A DNA stretch of 64,000 nt, from assembly GCA_030490835.1 (NCBI GenBank), contig CM059972.1, forward strand, positions 41,519,452 through 41,583,451, read 5' to 3'. Source of the stretch: Annona cherimola. Taxonomy: Eukaryota; Streptophyta; Magnoliopsida; Magnoliales; Annonaceae. Position 1 is the first letter of the stretch; the number at the start of each line of letters is the position of its first letter. The notes below the pieces were generated by a model. The model did no database searches. It saw only the letters and a program-made list of their open reading frames with translations, and had not been told where the DNA came from. Shown here piece after piece: positions 34,988-47,200 of the stretch. Both the position numbers and the translations under genes were made by a program.

Positions 34988-36840
34988 GTGTCACACAACC
35001 TAAGAAAAATCCTGCAGCATCTCACCATAACTTAGTTGGGGGTGGCATGGTATACAGAACCTATTATACACAAACATGACAATTTCATTCTAAAGTATCA
35101 ACATTTAGTTCTACATTCACATATTCGCATGCTCATATTATAAATACATCCATATAGAGAGAAATTCATCATAATCCATCATTACTCTACAAACAATCCA
35201 AAATAACGTATACACATATTCATAAAAATGGTAATCCAGGTCCAGTAATACCCAAGTACAATATGTTCTTCATAATTGGGTCAAAAAGGTACATGTTTAC
35301 ACTAAGTAATGTCAAATACATGTGTAAATCTCCAAATAGTGAAAAAAACATAGGGCCTGATCTATTGGGCTTTGCTCCAAGGTTATGCCCTCCACCAATC
35401 TCATCTCGAGGCTCTTCTCCTGGCCTTTGGTCTAAAAACAAAATAACGAATCACGTGAGTCTAGACAGATTCAGTAACTAGATAATAGTTAGCATGAAAA
35501 TAGAAACAAATGAGACTCGTAATACACATGTCATAACAATGATGTGGAATGCCAACTCCTAAATGACCATATAAGATATGGAATCAGCACCCATGCTAAA
35601 GAAAACATGTATATAGTCGCACATCTATAATGGGCTATACACAACCGTCCCCTCATTTCAATTAATGGCTATGAACAACCTTCCCCTCATGTCAATTAAG
35701 GGTCATGAACAACTATACAACTATGTAACCCCATTCTTTACAGTTATATACAAATTTTAAGTGATATAACATACCCATGATAATACTCATGCATTGAACT
35801 ATTAAACAACTGTCACTTATCCTGGATGGTACATCATCACATACACATAAGATAGATGTCATAAATCAAGCATATAGCACCGACGAAATCAACAAACATA
35901 TACTTTAATTTTGCAAATCAACTGTCACTCAAGAAATTCATCAAATACCTAATAGGCATTAGAGGATGGACCTCTAGTTCTCCATACCAGTTAACCACGC
36001 TCAAGCCATATCACATTCTAGTGATTCGAAAGCTACAAATTTTTCGTCTATTTCTCCTAATCTGCATGCAATACCCAATTTCCCATAGACCCATCTAATC
36101 CTAGCTCGTTTAGCTCTTAAACGCCTTAACTGTGAGTTTTTCGGGTGATACCATTCCCACCCATTCTATAATACATTTAAGAAGAAAATCTATCATTAAT
36201 CCAAAAAAATAGAGTATCTACTTACATCGATCGTGGTTTTATCAATGAAGAACAGCCCTAAATCAGTAGCTCCGAGATTTTGTGCTCTATTAATGCGAAT
36301 CGGCGATCTTTGATGCAGTTTAGAAAAATTTGAGAAGATTCAGGGTAGGGTCTAATGCTATGAAGAAGAGGAACCAGAAGCTGTGGAGGCAGAAGCAAGA
36401 GGAGAAGAAGATGGGAAAAGGACATCGCTCAAAATGGAGCCCTAACCCGAACGGGCCTCTCTTTTAATGGTCATTGTCAAGACGACCCTGGGCTAAGCCC
36501 AATCATACTTTACAACTTGCTTTCCTACCTATAGAACTTAGTAAATTAAAATTTTCTCCAAGGGCGCCGCCCTTTAGGCAGGTCGAACTCCATACTTACT
36601 TTGTGAAGTTTAAGATAGTCTTAGTGTCTTAAATGATGCATCAATCATACACCTCTAAATCAAATACCCCATAAATCATATCATAACCAAGTGGTGTACC
36701 TACAAAAATATGTCAACATACAACTCATACTCATGTATAACATGCTCATAAATAATGTCTCATATAACTCAATATGCCAAGATCATAATAAATAAATAAA
36801 ATAAAATAAAAATACCCTATGCCTAAGCCCCAGGACTCCT
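34988..36840 (-). mobile_element. LTR-like remnant, probable Ty3 type
   Basis: Starts with TGTCACACAACC on the plus strand. It contains ATCACGTGAGTCTAGACAG and, on the minus strand, a GC-richer leader-like block at 36230-36480 with CT-rich text. The layout looks like an LTR read on the minus strand. No PPT, PBS or target-site duplication was found; the right limit is a guess. Confidence 0.35.
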
Positions 36841-37819
36841 TTGCACTTTAGTGTGCTTTGCATCTCTGATAACTATGGATGCTTTTATTATTACGTCATA
36901 AGGAAATTTTAGACATTTTCTGTGAGATCCTGAGCTGATTTCTAACTATGGGTGACAAGGTGCGTATGGATAAAAATTACATCCATAATGAGTGGGTAAA
37001 TTTTGAAACCTAATTAGTATGTCTAAATTAAGATAAAATGTTGTGTGTATACTTGGAATTAACCTTTTGCAATTAGAGATGAAAATTAAGGCAGGTTAGA
37101 ATATGCCCAATTGTAATTTTACTATTTTAAAATCGTGTTTGACCCTACTTTTGATACCAATTGAGAATAAGGTCAGTCTTACCTCATCTTCTACAATACG
37201 TCTCATGAAAAACCTCAAGTTGATTTCGAGACAATGGATTAAGTTGAAAAGGCGGGTTAAATTCGATAATTTTAAGAATTTATATGCATATCAATATAAA
37301 ATCACATCTACAATAAATTTAAAAGTTGAATGTTTTAATATTTTACTAGTTAATGAAAATGCATCAGTAAAATATTTCTTTTTGATAATTTTATTTGCAA
37401 CTTGGCTTTGATAAAGATGTATATTTACCTACAATAAAAGTAACATAATGTAAATAACTATTAAAATGAAAAATAATAATATTTATTCTTGAAATATGCA
37501 AACAATACTGATAATATTTTTTTTATTCAGTTGAGAAAATGTCCCTTATACGTACAACATTTGACCATTATTCCTATCTTATTCATAATATTTTAGAAAT
37601 TCCTCTAATGCACACAAAATTTCACTTTCTACTTCTACACATATTCACACTGTCGCTAACAATCCAAACAAGCATCAACTACATGTGGAAAAGTAGATTT
37701 TACCCTTAATCATTATTAAAAAGTCATTCCAAACAAAATCCCTAGCCTACTATAACAGTTGTTGCTATGTGTCTCTTCGCAAGTGTATAGGTCATAGATT
37801 GTAGCATTTAATAAGATCG
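36841..37819. other. Background sequence left of the B element
   Basis: AT-rich with no recognisable coding sequence. The text AATCCAAACAAGCAT and TTCCAAACAAAATCCC (37650-37745) resembles MITE ends, but no full element can be drawn. Confidence 0.4.
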
Positions 37820-37824
37820 ATCTC

Positions 37825-38730
37825 TAACGAGTTGCGTATATGCTAATTAAAATGCTCGCTATTTACCCAAGTATACATGTCGTGTCAAGTAATAAAGAGT
37901 GCGTAGAGTATCGTTCCCACGAGGAATTATTAACCGGAATTATTAATTAGTTTAATTGCTTTCGGTGGGTAGAAAATTCTGAGTTTATGAATTTAAATTA
38001 AAGCTAACAACTGCAATAAGAAATCAAAGTAGGGTTCACGGAACTGCTAGATACTAGAAACGAGTTTAATAATCAGGGATGGCAGATGGATAGATCGAAA
38101 TCCTTTAATCTAAACTATATCGTATTGGTTCTTTTTAATTGGCTTGTGTATGGATTTACTAGCCCAAGTTCAATAATCTTTATATATGTCTTCCAACACT
38201 ATATAAAGCTAATTACACCCTATTTAATTGATATGTTCCCATGATGTTAAATAAAGTAAAATTATAAGTGCATAACCTGTTTAGTGACTACACAGGGTTT
38301 AATGGTATTTTCCTATCCGTTAAACAACTCCCCTTACAAAGAGGAAACCTATGCCCTGCACATGGATCTAGCAGAGATTTTCCTCTTCCAAGGATAAATC
38401 AAGCAATTAAATCATCTTACAAGGTAGCTAATCTTGTAAAAATCTTTAAAACCATACATGTAAGGGTAAATCATACACAATCATATATCAAATCAAATAT
38501 TCATTCCTGAATTTTAAAGAACCAAGACAATATAGTTTAGAGTTCAATTCATCCTAACTATCCATCTAATGAAAGTTTAGTTCAGAGACATGATCATAAC
38601 ATCCATTACATCTATATTGAAAGTATCCATGAAAGCAGAGAAAGAAAAAATAATTAAAATAAGAGAAAACTGGTTTTCCGGCGGCTTCCACCAATGGAGT
38701 TGAATCCTCTCTTCAATCTGTGCTTTGATC
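37825..38730 (-). mobile_element. Truncated 3' LTR of the B element (R-U5 part)
   Basis: Matches 54741-55650 of the 5' LTR. The outer end reads TAACGAGTTGCG instead of TGACGAGCTGCG, two C/T-type changes. It stops at about 38730, where the accessory ORF begins at once. The palindromes, the TATA box and the polypurine tract are missing. Confidence 0.85.
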
Positions 38731-39666
38731 GCCTGTTGGATTGCTGCAAAAACCTGGCCTGAGCCACCATCCGGTTCTCTAGGTTGGTTAGCCACTCGCT
38801 GGTGGTAGGCGATTGATAGGAGGGACTCGCAGGTGGAGCTGCTTTGGGCCGTGTCGTGGCGGTGCGAATCTAGGGCTGGGTGAGGCAGGAGAGGTCGTCG
38901 ATGATTGCCTGATAGTTAGGACCTCCTTCGTCTACTCCAATCTGACGCCGGCCAGTTTACAGAGCCCAGTGATGAGGGACGAAAAATAGTAGCTACCCCG
39001 GGGTGCGATCGCGCTGGCACAGATCTGATTGTAGATTAGCCTGCCCAAGTCGATCGTCATGCCATTGTATATGGTGTGAAGTAGCAGTGCCTTGTCCATC
39101 GTCACCTCGCTGATGTGTGTCGACGACATCATCCGGGCTGAGATGAAATGGAAGAACATCCGCCCGTCGTACATCATCTCACTGCGCTTGATGGACGTGA
39201 GCTGTCCTCCCGTAGACTTCCATGTCGGAGGCCGTTCGCAAAGATGCCTGGTGATGGAGTTGACATCTCGGTCTTCTCCCTCCAGGAATGGCTCGTACTC
39301 GTCCGGGTGAGCGAAAGAAACCAACCCATAGTATGTGTTGATCGCCGCCGCATGGAATGGGACGATCTTGCCCCTGACTTTCACTCTCTTTTCCTCATGT
39401 TCCACGGCATTAGCATAAAACTCCTTGACCATGGGAGTAATAGCAGCTTGGGGCTGTGCCACGAACTTTTGCCAACCCCGGGCATTCAAGTTGAGGAGTG
39501 GAGCGTCTGAGAATTCATCTATCTTGATTCCCCTCTGTGGAATCAGGTGCCTTTTCTGGAGCGCGTTCGTGTACCGCTTGAAATCCTAAGCGGACACGAA
39601 CTTGTTGGCGTCGAATTCGATGGGCTCCTAAATCTTCTTCCTCTTGGCCGATGATAATGAAGCCAT
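38731..39666 (-). pseudogene. Accessory ORF of the B element (plant transposon protein domain)
   Basis: Starts at the ATG at 39666 (MASLSSAKRKKI). It reads through two in-frame stops (after KKI and after FVSA) to EPIEFDANKFVSA, RYTNALQKRHLIPQRGIKI, LNARGWQKFVAQPQ, ITPMVKEFYANAVE, VRGKIVPFHAAAINTYYGL and later MTIDLGRLIYNQICASA. This order resembles the domain called putative plant transposon protein (Transposase_32), found as an extra ORF in large plant Ty3 elements; its activity is not known to me. A stop at 38932 coincides with a one-base frameshift; the neighbouring frame continues with DEGGPNYQAIIDDLSCLTQ and EWLTNLENRMVAQARFLQQ. The C-terminus is cut off by the junction with the LTR at about 38730. 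It lies downstream of its own promoter-like region. Confidence 0.7.
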
Positions 39667-40460
39667 GTCTCACATAAACAGTCTCAAACAGTCCACAAGC
39701 AATCACAAAGCCCACAATCACCAAGCCAATCAAGCCAAACCAACCTCCAATCCGCCGCCCAATCCAAACAATTCAACCAATCCAATCCAATTCTCCACTC
39801 AAACAATCACCAAATAACTTTTAAAGTACTTGAAATTCACCAAAGAATAGAACTTTTACCCCTAGAAGCTTGCCAGTTTGAAAACTGCAATTCTAGCGTC
39901 TCTGCACTGGTGCTGGGGAGCGAGGTAGCGCGCCTAGGCACCGATCTGCTGACAGCGGGTTTCCGGCTCTGGACGAAGAAGATGAAGATGGATTCACTTA
40001 AAATGGGAAATCAAATGTGGTGATGTTGCTGAGGATTTGGTGCTGAAAAAATGGATTTTTTGATGGATTTGATTGGATCTAAGCAAAGGAGAAAATGGAA
40101 GAAAATGGAATGGTTGGAACAGATGGAATGGAGGGATGATTTCTTGGTGAAATGGTGTTGGATTGGAGTTGAAATGGATTGGAATCAATGGGAGATTGAT
40201 TGGGGATGAGAAAAAGGGGTTTTCGGCGCTGGGGTGTGGGGTTTAGGGTTTAGAAACCTACCCCAAGCTTTATAAGTCGTCAGGGTCGCGCTGTCCACGA
40301 CTCGGCTCCGGGGCGCCAGTTCGTGCCTCCGTGTTCTTGGGGATCTTCATCACGGCGCCTAGGCGTCGATGTTCTTCAGCAATTTTTAAAATTTTTCTCC
40401 TGGCTGCTTCCAAGCATGATCTTTGTGAAATTATGCTCCAAATTATTTTCCTAAAAATAA
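39667..40460 (-). other. Non-coding leader and promoter region of the accessory ORF
   Basis: An 800-base non-coding stretch between the protease-linker coding region and the accessory ORF. It contains a TATA box, palindrome half and full sites like those of LTR B, a telobox-like CTAAACCCTAAACCCC (minus strand, 40236-40252) and a further CGCCTAGGCACC at 39930-39942. Confidence 0.5.
40268..40274 (-). promoter_or_regulatory. Internal TATA box upstream of the accessory ORF
   Basis: The minus strand reads CTTATAAAGC. About 80 to 100 bases upstream is a GGCGCCTAGGCGTCG-type palindrome (40353-40367 on the plus strand) with a half site GGGGCGCCAG near 40311. This is the same arrangement as in the LTR B promoter. 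The accessory ATG is about 600 bases downstream. Confidence 0.5.
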
Positions 40461-40499
40461 AAAATCAAAATAAAAACAAAAATCAAAATGAAAATGAGT

Positions 40500-40585
40500 A
40501 ATGGGTTGCCTCCCATTCAGCGCTAAGTTTAACATCCTCAGCCCAACGTTCCCGCTGTTCAATCTTCTTTCAGTTTCACCATCTT
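40500..40585 (-). repeat. Conserved hairpin motif of B elements
   Basis: TGGGTTGCCTCCCA forms a short stem (TGGG / CCCA), followed by TTCAGCGCTAAGTTTA and TTCAATCTTCTTTCAGTT. The same block is at 63925-64000 in the second B element. It is retained between diverged copies and does not lie in a clear reading frame. Confidence 0.65.
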
Positions 40586-40639
40586 GAACTCTCTTCCATT
40601 CAGACTGCAGCATTGAGGCTCTGACCTAATCGTAGCCCC

Positions 40640-41060
40640 TTAAAATGGATCAGTTAGTCTCTTAAAAAGACTATACAGGTGTTTGTCAGGGTTTTGACTT
40701 GATAGTGGCTCTAGGGTTTTGCATTTGTCCATTGAGTCATGCCGAGTCTGACTTTCCGGCAGTTGGAATAGAGGCATTTGGATATGATAGTGTTCAGATT
40801 TCTCAACTGTATCCTCTTCTATCCCGTCATCGACTTTTTCTTCCATGTCCTGGCTTTCCATCGGCTCGGTCAATTGTTCGAGCCCGATGGGATCTGCGAG
40901 TCGGTCTTCTGTATAAGCAGTTAACCCGCAGTCCTTATTTGCAGTCTCCTTTAGGTCCTTCTCAATACCAGTCGAGGAAAACTCATGAACCTTTGAATTA
41001 ACTATATCAATCATTAAGCAATCCTCTGAATCAGTTGGGTTCTATATTGCCTTGAGCATA
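40640..41060 (-). pseudogene. Coding linker after protease of the B element
   Basis: An open frame of at least 124 codons with SEDCLMIDIVNSKVHEF and a long acidic stretch, ending KRLTDPF. In Athila-type elements an acidic linker lies between protease and RT. Here a stop follows and no RT is seen. A stop (in FNMLKAI, then TAG) separates it from the protease end. Confidence 0.6.
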
Positions 41061-41325
41061 TTGAACGTTACTTTTTCATTTTGCACTTGAATGGTTAATT
41101 CTCCGGCTCGTACATTAATTATTGCGTTGCCCTTGCAAGGAAAGGTTGACCTAGAATAATTGGCACATCCCGGTCTTCTTCGTAATTCAGGATAATAAAA
41201 TCAGCAGGAAAAATGAACTTGTCCACCTTGACAAAAACATCCTCAATAATACCCTCCAGATACGTAATAGATAGGTCCGCCAGTTGCAGCGTTACTGTCG
41301 TAAGTCAGGCTTCCTCAAGGCCCAG
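41061..41325 (-). pseudogene. Protease C-terminal part of the B element
   Basis: The minus strand encodes TVTLQLADLSITYLEGIIED, VFVKVDKFIFPADFIILNYE, EDRDVPIILGQPFLARAT and VTFNMLKAI, the second half of an Athila-type aspartic protease with the conserved PIILG(R/Q)PFLA motif. A frame change lies near 41135. The segment starts exactly at the CCCAG target site of the nested A LTR; the first half of the gene is at 52620-52890. Confidence 0.78.
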
Positions 41326-41794
41326 TGTGGCGCCCCGAACCGAGGTACCTAGAAGCCTTACTCTGGGATCTCTTTTGATTGGTAAACGTGACTCAGGATT
41401 GTTGCCCTGATCACACGGCAGGATTATATATATATATAACATCAATACATGGAAAATTTTCATCATTCATCCAACATGAAATATATTTCACATATCACAG
41501 TTATGATAAAAAACTGTTCCATAAACATTTTCATCAGAATAAAAATATTCATTTCCATCTCAAAATTATCATCATTGTCTTTACATAAAATTTACATATA
41601 CAACATTCATATCAAAACTGCATAACACTTGGCATGCTGCCTTCATCATCATTTTCTGTCTATTGTTGAAAAAGCATGGGTGAGTAATAATACTCAGTAA
41701 GCAAGCCATACATAATTTTTCAATCATTTTCATGCATTTCATAAAATGCAAATGCAATGCGTACATAGCATTCATGACATTCCTTTGGATGAGA

Positions 41795-41930
41795 CGCTAG
41801 CTAGGTGCCCATCCCATACATACTCCCATCTCAGGGAGGTCGTCGCTAGCCTAGGCCTATATAAGCGACTTAGCAATAGTGAGGAGGACATCCGGTCCGC
41901 TTACTACCTCAACAATGGCCTATTCCTTGT
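41795..41930 (-). repeat. GC-rich block of LTR A (41326 copy)
   Basis: Holds CCCATCTCAGGGAGG, GTCGCTAGCC and AAGCGACTTAGCAA, aligned with 43895-44035 and 60193-60335. Confidence 0.65.
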
Positions 41931-42979
41931 GCACCATGCTCATATACATACACATGCCGACATGATATTTGCAAATCATAAATAATTTCATAAAAATCAT
42001 TTATTAAATAATTTAACAAAATGAACTTCAGTTCATGTAAAGCAGTTATAGGTATGGCTAACCTTAAATAAATTTCATAAAGCAATTCACAAACAATTTC
42101 AAGCATTTTGGAAATAATTTGCCAAAGATATAACTTGCTTACCTTCTTAGTGGGTGTCCTCGACCTTTTCTTTTCCTTTTCCTATTCAAGCTGTTTTCCA
42201 TGCATGCTTTATAGTATTTGGGCATTATTTCTTTATACGGATATTTGTATCCATAAATTCTTCAAAAATTCCATCCTTAGATTTAAATATTAATCTCAAA
42301 TTTTGTGGCGCCACGAACCGAGACGTCACTTCCTTACCTCAAGATCTATCGATTGGTAAATGTGAATTAGGATTGATGCCCTGATCACGCGGCGGGTTCT
42401 TAATTGGAATACGTCCAAAAAATTTTCGATTATTCATCTGTCATCATTCATAATCTTGACATGACAATCATCACACATTGTGACATTTCACTTGTAATAA
42501 AATTCATCATTTCATTCATAGCATGTTTACATGCCTGTCATTATACACTCAATCATTGTACATATCATAGTTGCATACATTCAGTCATTAATTCACATGG
42601 AACTTAGAATTCTAACTAAGTTCAAATATACATAATCACGTAGCATCTTTTCATGCCTTTCTACAGTGAAAGATTCCTTGACTTAAGCTTCACATTTTAC
42701 ATCCATACATCCATACATTCAATCATTGAATCATATATAGAACTTAATATTCTCATTAAGTTCACATACACATTAGCTTACCTTAGCATATTCATGCTTT
42801 TCCATTCCTCATAGCCTTCAAGGCTATCATCACTACCTTTCTTCTCGTCTTAGGTTCGCAACCTTCTGAGTTTCCCTAGTACCTGTCTAAGGGTTGGGAA
42901 AACAAAACGTGAGTGACAACTCAGTAAGCAAGCATTTTATCTTTAGGGCAAGACTTCCTTGAAAACCTTTTTCATAAAC

Positions 42980-43565
42980 ATCTTTAACACCTGTTTCTTG
43001 AGGACATATATATGTCCTAAAATACCATCATGAAATCTTTTGTTCATGAGGACAATTCCATGTCCTTGAACATTTTCATCAAGCATTCATTATTAAAATC
43101 ATATACAAGCCACATGAGGCTTGTTAAAGCAAAACGTACACGTTTTACCTTCTCTGATAGAATCCCTTTAATTCTTATAAGAACATTTTCAATGTTCATA
43201 GACATTACATGAAATCATCAGTTGCCAGTGGACGTTTTACGTCCAAAATATTTTTCTTGTAAATTCTATGGCAAAGGAGACACCTCATGTCTCAAAACAT
43301 CATTAACATAAACCATCATAAAATCCTTTAGCCAGGAGACATTTTATGTCTCAAAACATTTTTCACATAATTTCCTTTGGCAATAGACATTCGTAGTCCT
43401 AAAACATCAATCACATAAGCCTTTCTCGGCAAAGGACACTTTTATGTCCAAAAATATTTTTCCATTATAAAATCCAACAAATTAACATAGGACGTTTTAC
43501 GTCCATAAACCATTATCATTTAGGTTCTTTTAGAAATGAACATTCTTATGTCCATCTCAAGTTTC
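42980..43565 (-). repeat. Long hairpin array in LTR A
   Basis: About ten units, each with a short inverted repeat: GGACATATATATGTCC, GGACGTTTTACGTCC (twice), GACATTTTATGTC, GGACACTTTTATGTCC and degenerate relatives, spaced 50 to 65 bases and followed by AAAACAT or AAAATAT. It is the expanded form of the arrays at 4378-4700 and 7455-7635. Confidence 0.85.
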
Positions 43566-43894
43566 ACATAAATCCTTTTCATAATTCCCCGTCTTGGGGC
43601 TTGTTTATAGTAAATAAGGGAAACAAAATACGTAAATCATTTTCATAAATGCATTTTCATAAACCCATTTCCTTTAATTCCTGTTATTTACACTTTTGTG
43701 TAAAACACCCTTTCTTTTAAGGTAATCATTTCATAAAAATCCCTTTAGGATACTTTCATAAAATCATATTTTCATGACCAAATGTTTGAGCCTTTCAGAA
43801 ATAAAACATAAGCAGATGCATTTCTCCCCATCCAGTAGTGACACTTAGCAAGTGATCATGCTACCTTTTGGAAGAGAATCCTTAACAACACGCT

Positions 43895-44035
43895 AGCCCA
43901 GCGGCTGTTTATTTATCTTACTCCCATCTCAGGGAGGGCGCCGCTGGCACTCCTGCCATCCCTTAGAGACTTGGCCTTATGTAGAGTGGGCCTCGGTCAT
44001 CCCAATCGTGCTCTACGACCAGCCTATTTCTTGTA
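43895..44035 (-). repeat. GC-rich block of LTR A (42304 copy)
   Basis: Contains CCCATCTCAGGGAGGGCGCC, AGACTTGGCC and GTAGAGTGGGCC; the best-preserved copy together with 24108-24248. Confidence 0.7.
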
Positions 44036-44059
44036 CCGGTGCACCGTACGTTATCCTGA

Positions 44060-44225
44060 CGGACCGCAGTCTATTTTGGTTTGAAGAACCACAGACCGCA
44101 GCCCATGTCCTTCTAAACCGGGATCACAGACCGCAGCCTGCATCCATATGCACAAAAATCTTAGACCGAAGTCTATATTTAAGAATAATTTTCAAAATCA
44201 CATCACAGACCGCAGTCCATGTCAA
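44060..44225 (-). repeat. CACAGACCGCAG repeats in LTR A (42304 copy)
   Basis: Five units with ACAGACCGCAG(T/C)C, in the same order as 24272-24450. Confidence 0.8.
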
Positions 44226-47200
44226 CTTGTAAGTGAGCGCACAAGTTGTTATTTGAAATCTAGTTTTAGGATGACCTTCCTTAAATTCCTTTAGAAACAT
44301 TTTGAGTAAACTATTTTGATTAACATTTAAAATGTTTGAGAAACAATACATCTTAAAATCCTTTTAATAAAAGAATTTCAAATCCTTTGGATTTCCGTAA
44401 ATAAATCATATTTTTCTCTAATATTTGCTTGGTTTCCATTTTAGGACCTTTTGTTTTCAAAGGTTATGCAATTATGCCATCCCCTGTCCATAACCTAAAA
44501 ATTTAATAATTGTCCACATATCAATCATTTTTACATAAAGGAAAATTGCACAGTCTTTTGCATGCCATTAAGCAACCTGAAATCAAACCATTTTATGAAA
44601 TCAATCATAGGAGGTTGGTCATCCTTAAATACCTTTCAACACATCCATATAAACATTTTTCCAACATTTTTAACATAGATTTCCTTATCTAAAGGAAATC
44701 AAAACTTTTCGAACATCATTTCAAAACATATGGACTATTTCCAAACCATCATTTACTATTTAGTTATCTTGACCTAATAAAATAAATCTTTTTCATCATT
44801 GTTTATCACGAGTTATTGTAGAAATAACTCAAAACTCATTTACAAACAATATTTTGTGAAAAAGGGTAAAATTCTCTTTTTCTTATAAAACGTTGTTGAA
44901 CAATATCATATAGAACTTGCTTGCTTAAAAGCAAATTCTTAAAACCATCGGCATCAAACATGAAATCCTTAAAAAACAGTAGCATAGAGAACTTGCTTAC
45001 TCATAAGCAAAATTTCTCAATTCCATTAACATGAAACATTTCCATCCTTGGCAACACTTAGGATAAATTATTTATCTTAAAAAGTTTCGCTTGCTTCCCA
45101 TGAAGCAAACCTTAAGACTTTTCATTAAAGTCATCATTTGTCCAAAACTTATGGCTTTGCATTAAAGCCGTCATATTCAAAACTTATGCTTGCCCATTCG
45201 TTAAAACATAAATATAAACATAGATAATTCAATCATATTAATCACACAGAAAGAAAATGGCATTTTAGAAAGTTTGCTTGCTTACCTGAGATCGCCATAA
45301 TCCTTTTTTCTTCTATTCTTTTCCTTACCTACATGAAAATAATATGATTTTTCATATATTTTTTTCCTTGCATTCCATTTAGTTTTCCAACCCATTTTAT
45401 TCACATATATCATTTATTCGACTTCTCAAGTCACTATGCATACATTTAGCATATACGTGCACATTTTTACACATTTTATCGGCTAATAACATAACATATA
45501 TAACCCCATAAATAGGGTATCCATTCAACCAAATAAAATTCATCCATTAATAATCATATATAGGTTCATTAACTTTCATTTACCACTTTTCACATTTTTT
45601 TCTCAAACTAACCACATATGCTGAAATCAGGCGTACTGAAATCTCAAAAACTTGAATTAATATCAAATCAAGTATTTTTGATCTGAAATTTCTGTCATAC
45701 CTTAAAAATACATGAATTAACCAAAAAAAATATTTCCACCCTGAAATATTTAATATTTCTATTTATTTTGGTATTTTTACCTTGCTGGACAACAACATCC
45801 ATTTTCAGACAGCCTGAATGACGTTATTTATGGGGTATATTTATACCCATAAAAATCTGATTTTTAATTTTTTTATATGATCCTAAATATGTATTACATA
45901 TCCTGTAAAAGTTTCAGCCCAAAATTCCTTATTAAAAATCAGTTTCTACAGATGATCCTGTCACCCGTTTTACCCTGTTTGGGTTAATTTTCTCCGATTT
46001 TTAATTTGCAAAGTAATTACCCGTTTTAAGCTGAAAATTAGGTATTTCCTTAATCACCCCATAAGTATTAATCCCAAGAAGGTTTATGCTAAAATTCATC
46101 CATTTACTGATCCGTCCATAATTTAATTTATAACATCATATATCATTCAAAACTCCATTTGTCATCATCTAAATCATGGAGTTTCATGCATGCAAGCTAA
46201 AACCCATTCCATATTCATTCAAAAGCATGTTGAATAATTACTTTAAAAGCATTTTTAAACATCCATTTCATTCTTTTATTTTTGGAGTTTAAGAACTCAA
46301 GATAAACAAATCAAAATAACACATCTACTTACTTGGATTGATGCTCTCCAAACCCTAATCACATGAGCTACTCTTCTCCTCCAATCTCCCTTTCTTTTTC
46401 CCCTTCTTTTTCTCCTATTTTCCTTCCTCCTTGCTGGCCAAGTTGGGGACGTGAGCTGCTGTTGCTTGGGGAAGAATTTCCAGCAATTGGAAATTTCCAA
46501 GGGCTCTCTCTCTCATGTGAACGTGCATGCCTTTGAGGAGCTGGATTTTCTCCAGCTATGGGCCCCACTTGCTGGGCATTTTCCACACACATAAATGCAT
46601 CCCTATCCCCCTTATGTGCTGGTGAACTCACAGCCACATAAAATTGCATTTTGCCATTTTTTTAAAAATCCACAAATCTGCATTAATCCAGGCCATCCAA
46701 ATCTGTCCACTTGGCATGTCCACCATTGCTGCCCATTTTCTGATTTTTCTCCCATTTTTAATAACCATATTTTGAGGGTAAATTATAAACCTAATTATCC
46801 CTTAATTCATGTATTAATTTTGTGTTAAAAAAATTAATAAAAATTATTGTAGCAGCATCAAACATGGGATGTCTACATGTGTAAACAAGCTGTCCATTTT
46901 TTCCACCTTCAATGGCTGCCGCAAATCACGAATTTCCTTGGATTTTTTAACATAATTAAATGCTTATTTATACATCCCAACATGGCAGCTGTATATATAC
47001 ATATTTTATAAAATAAAAATTCGGAAATATGCATCAAGAGCAGCCCATGAACGTGCTTACCTTGGACACCTCACCTATGCTCACTTGAGCACCCATAGCT
47101 CCATCAATTGTGATAATTTATTGCTGAGATTTTATTTGATATTTTCATTTTATATTAATGCATAAAATACCTTAGAAATGGCCTGCACTTGACACCTCAA

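Noticed and set aside
38577..38795. ORF running from the accessory region into the 3' LTR
   Set aside because: Chimera made by the deletion at about 38730.
40236..40252. Interstitial telomere repeat
   Set aside because: Only two TTTAGGG-like units; better read as a telobox-type promoter motif.
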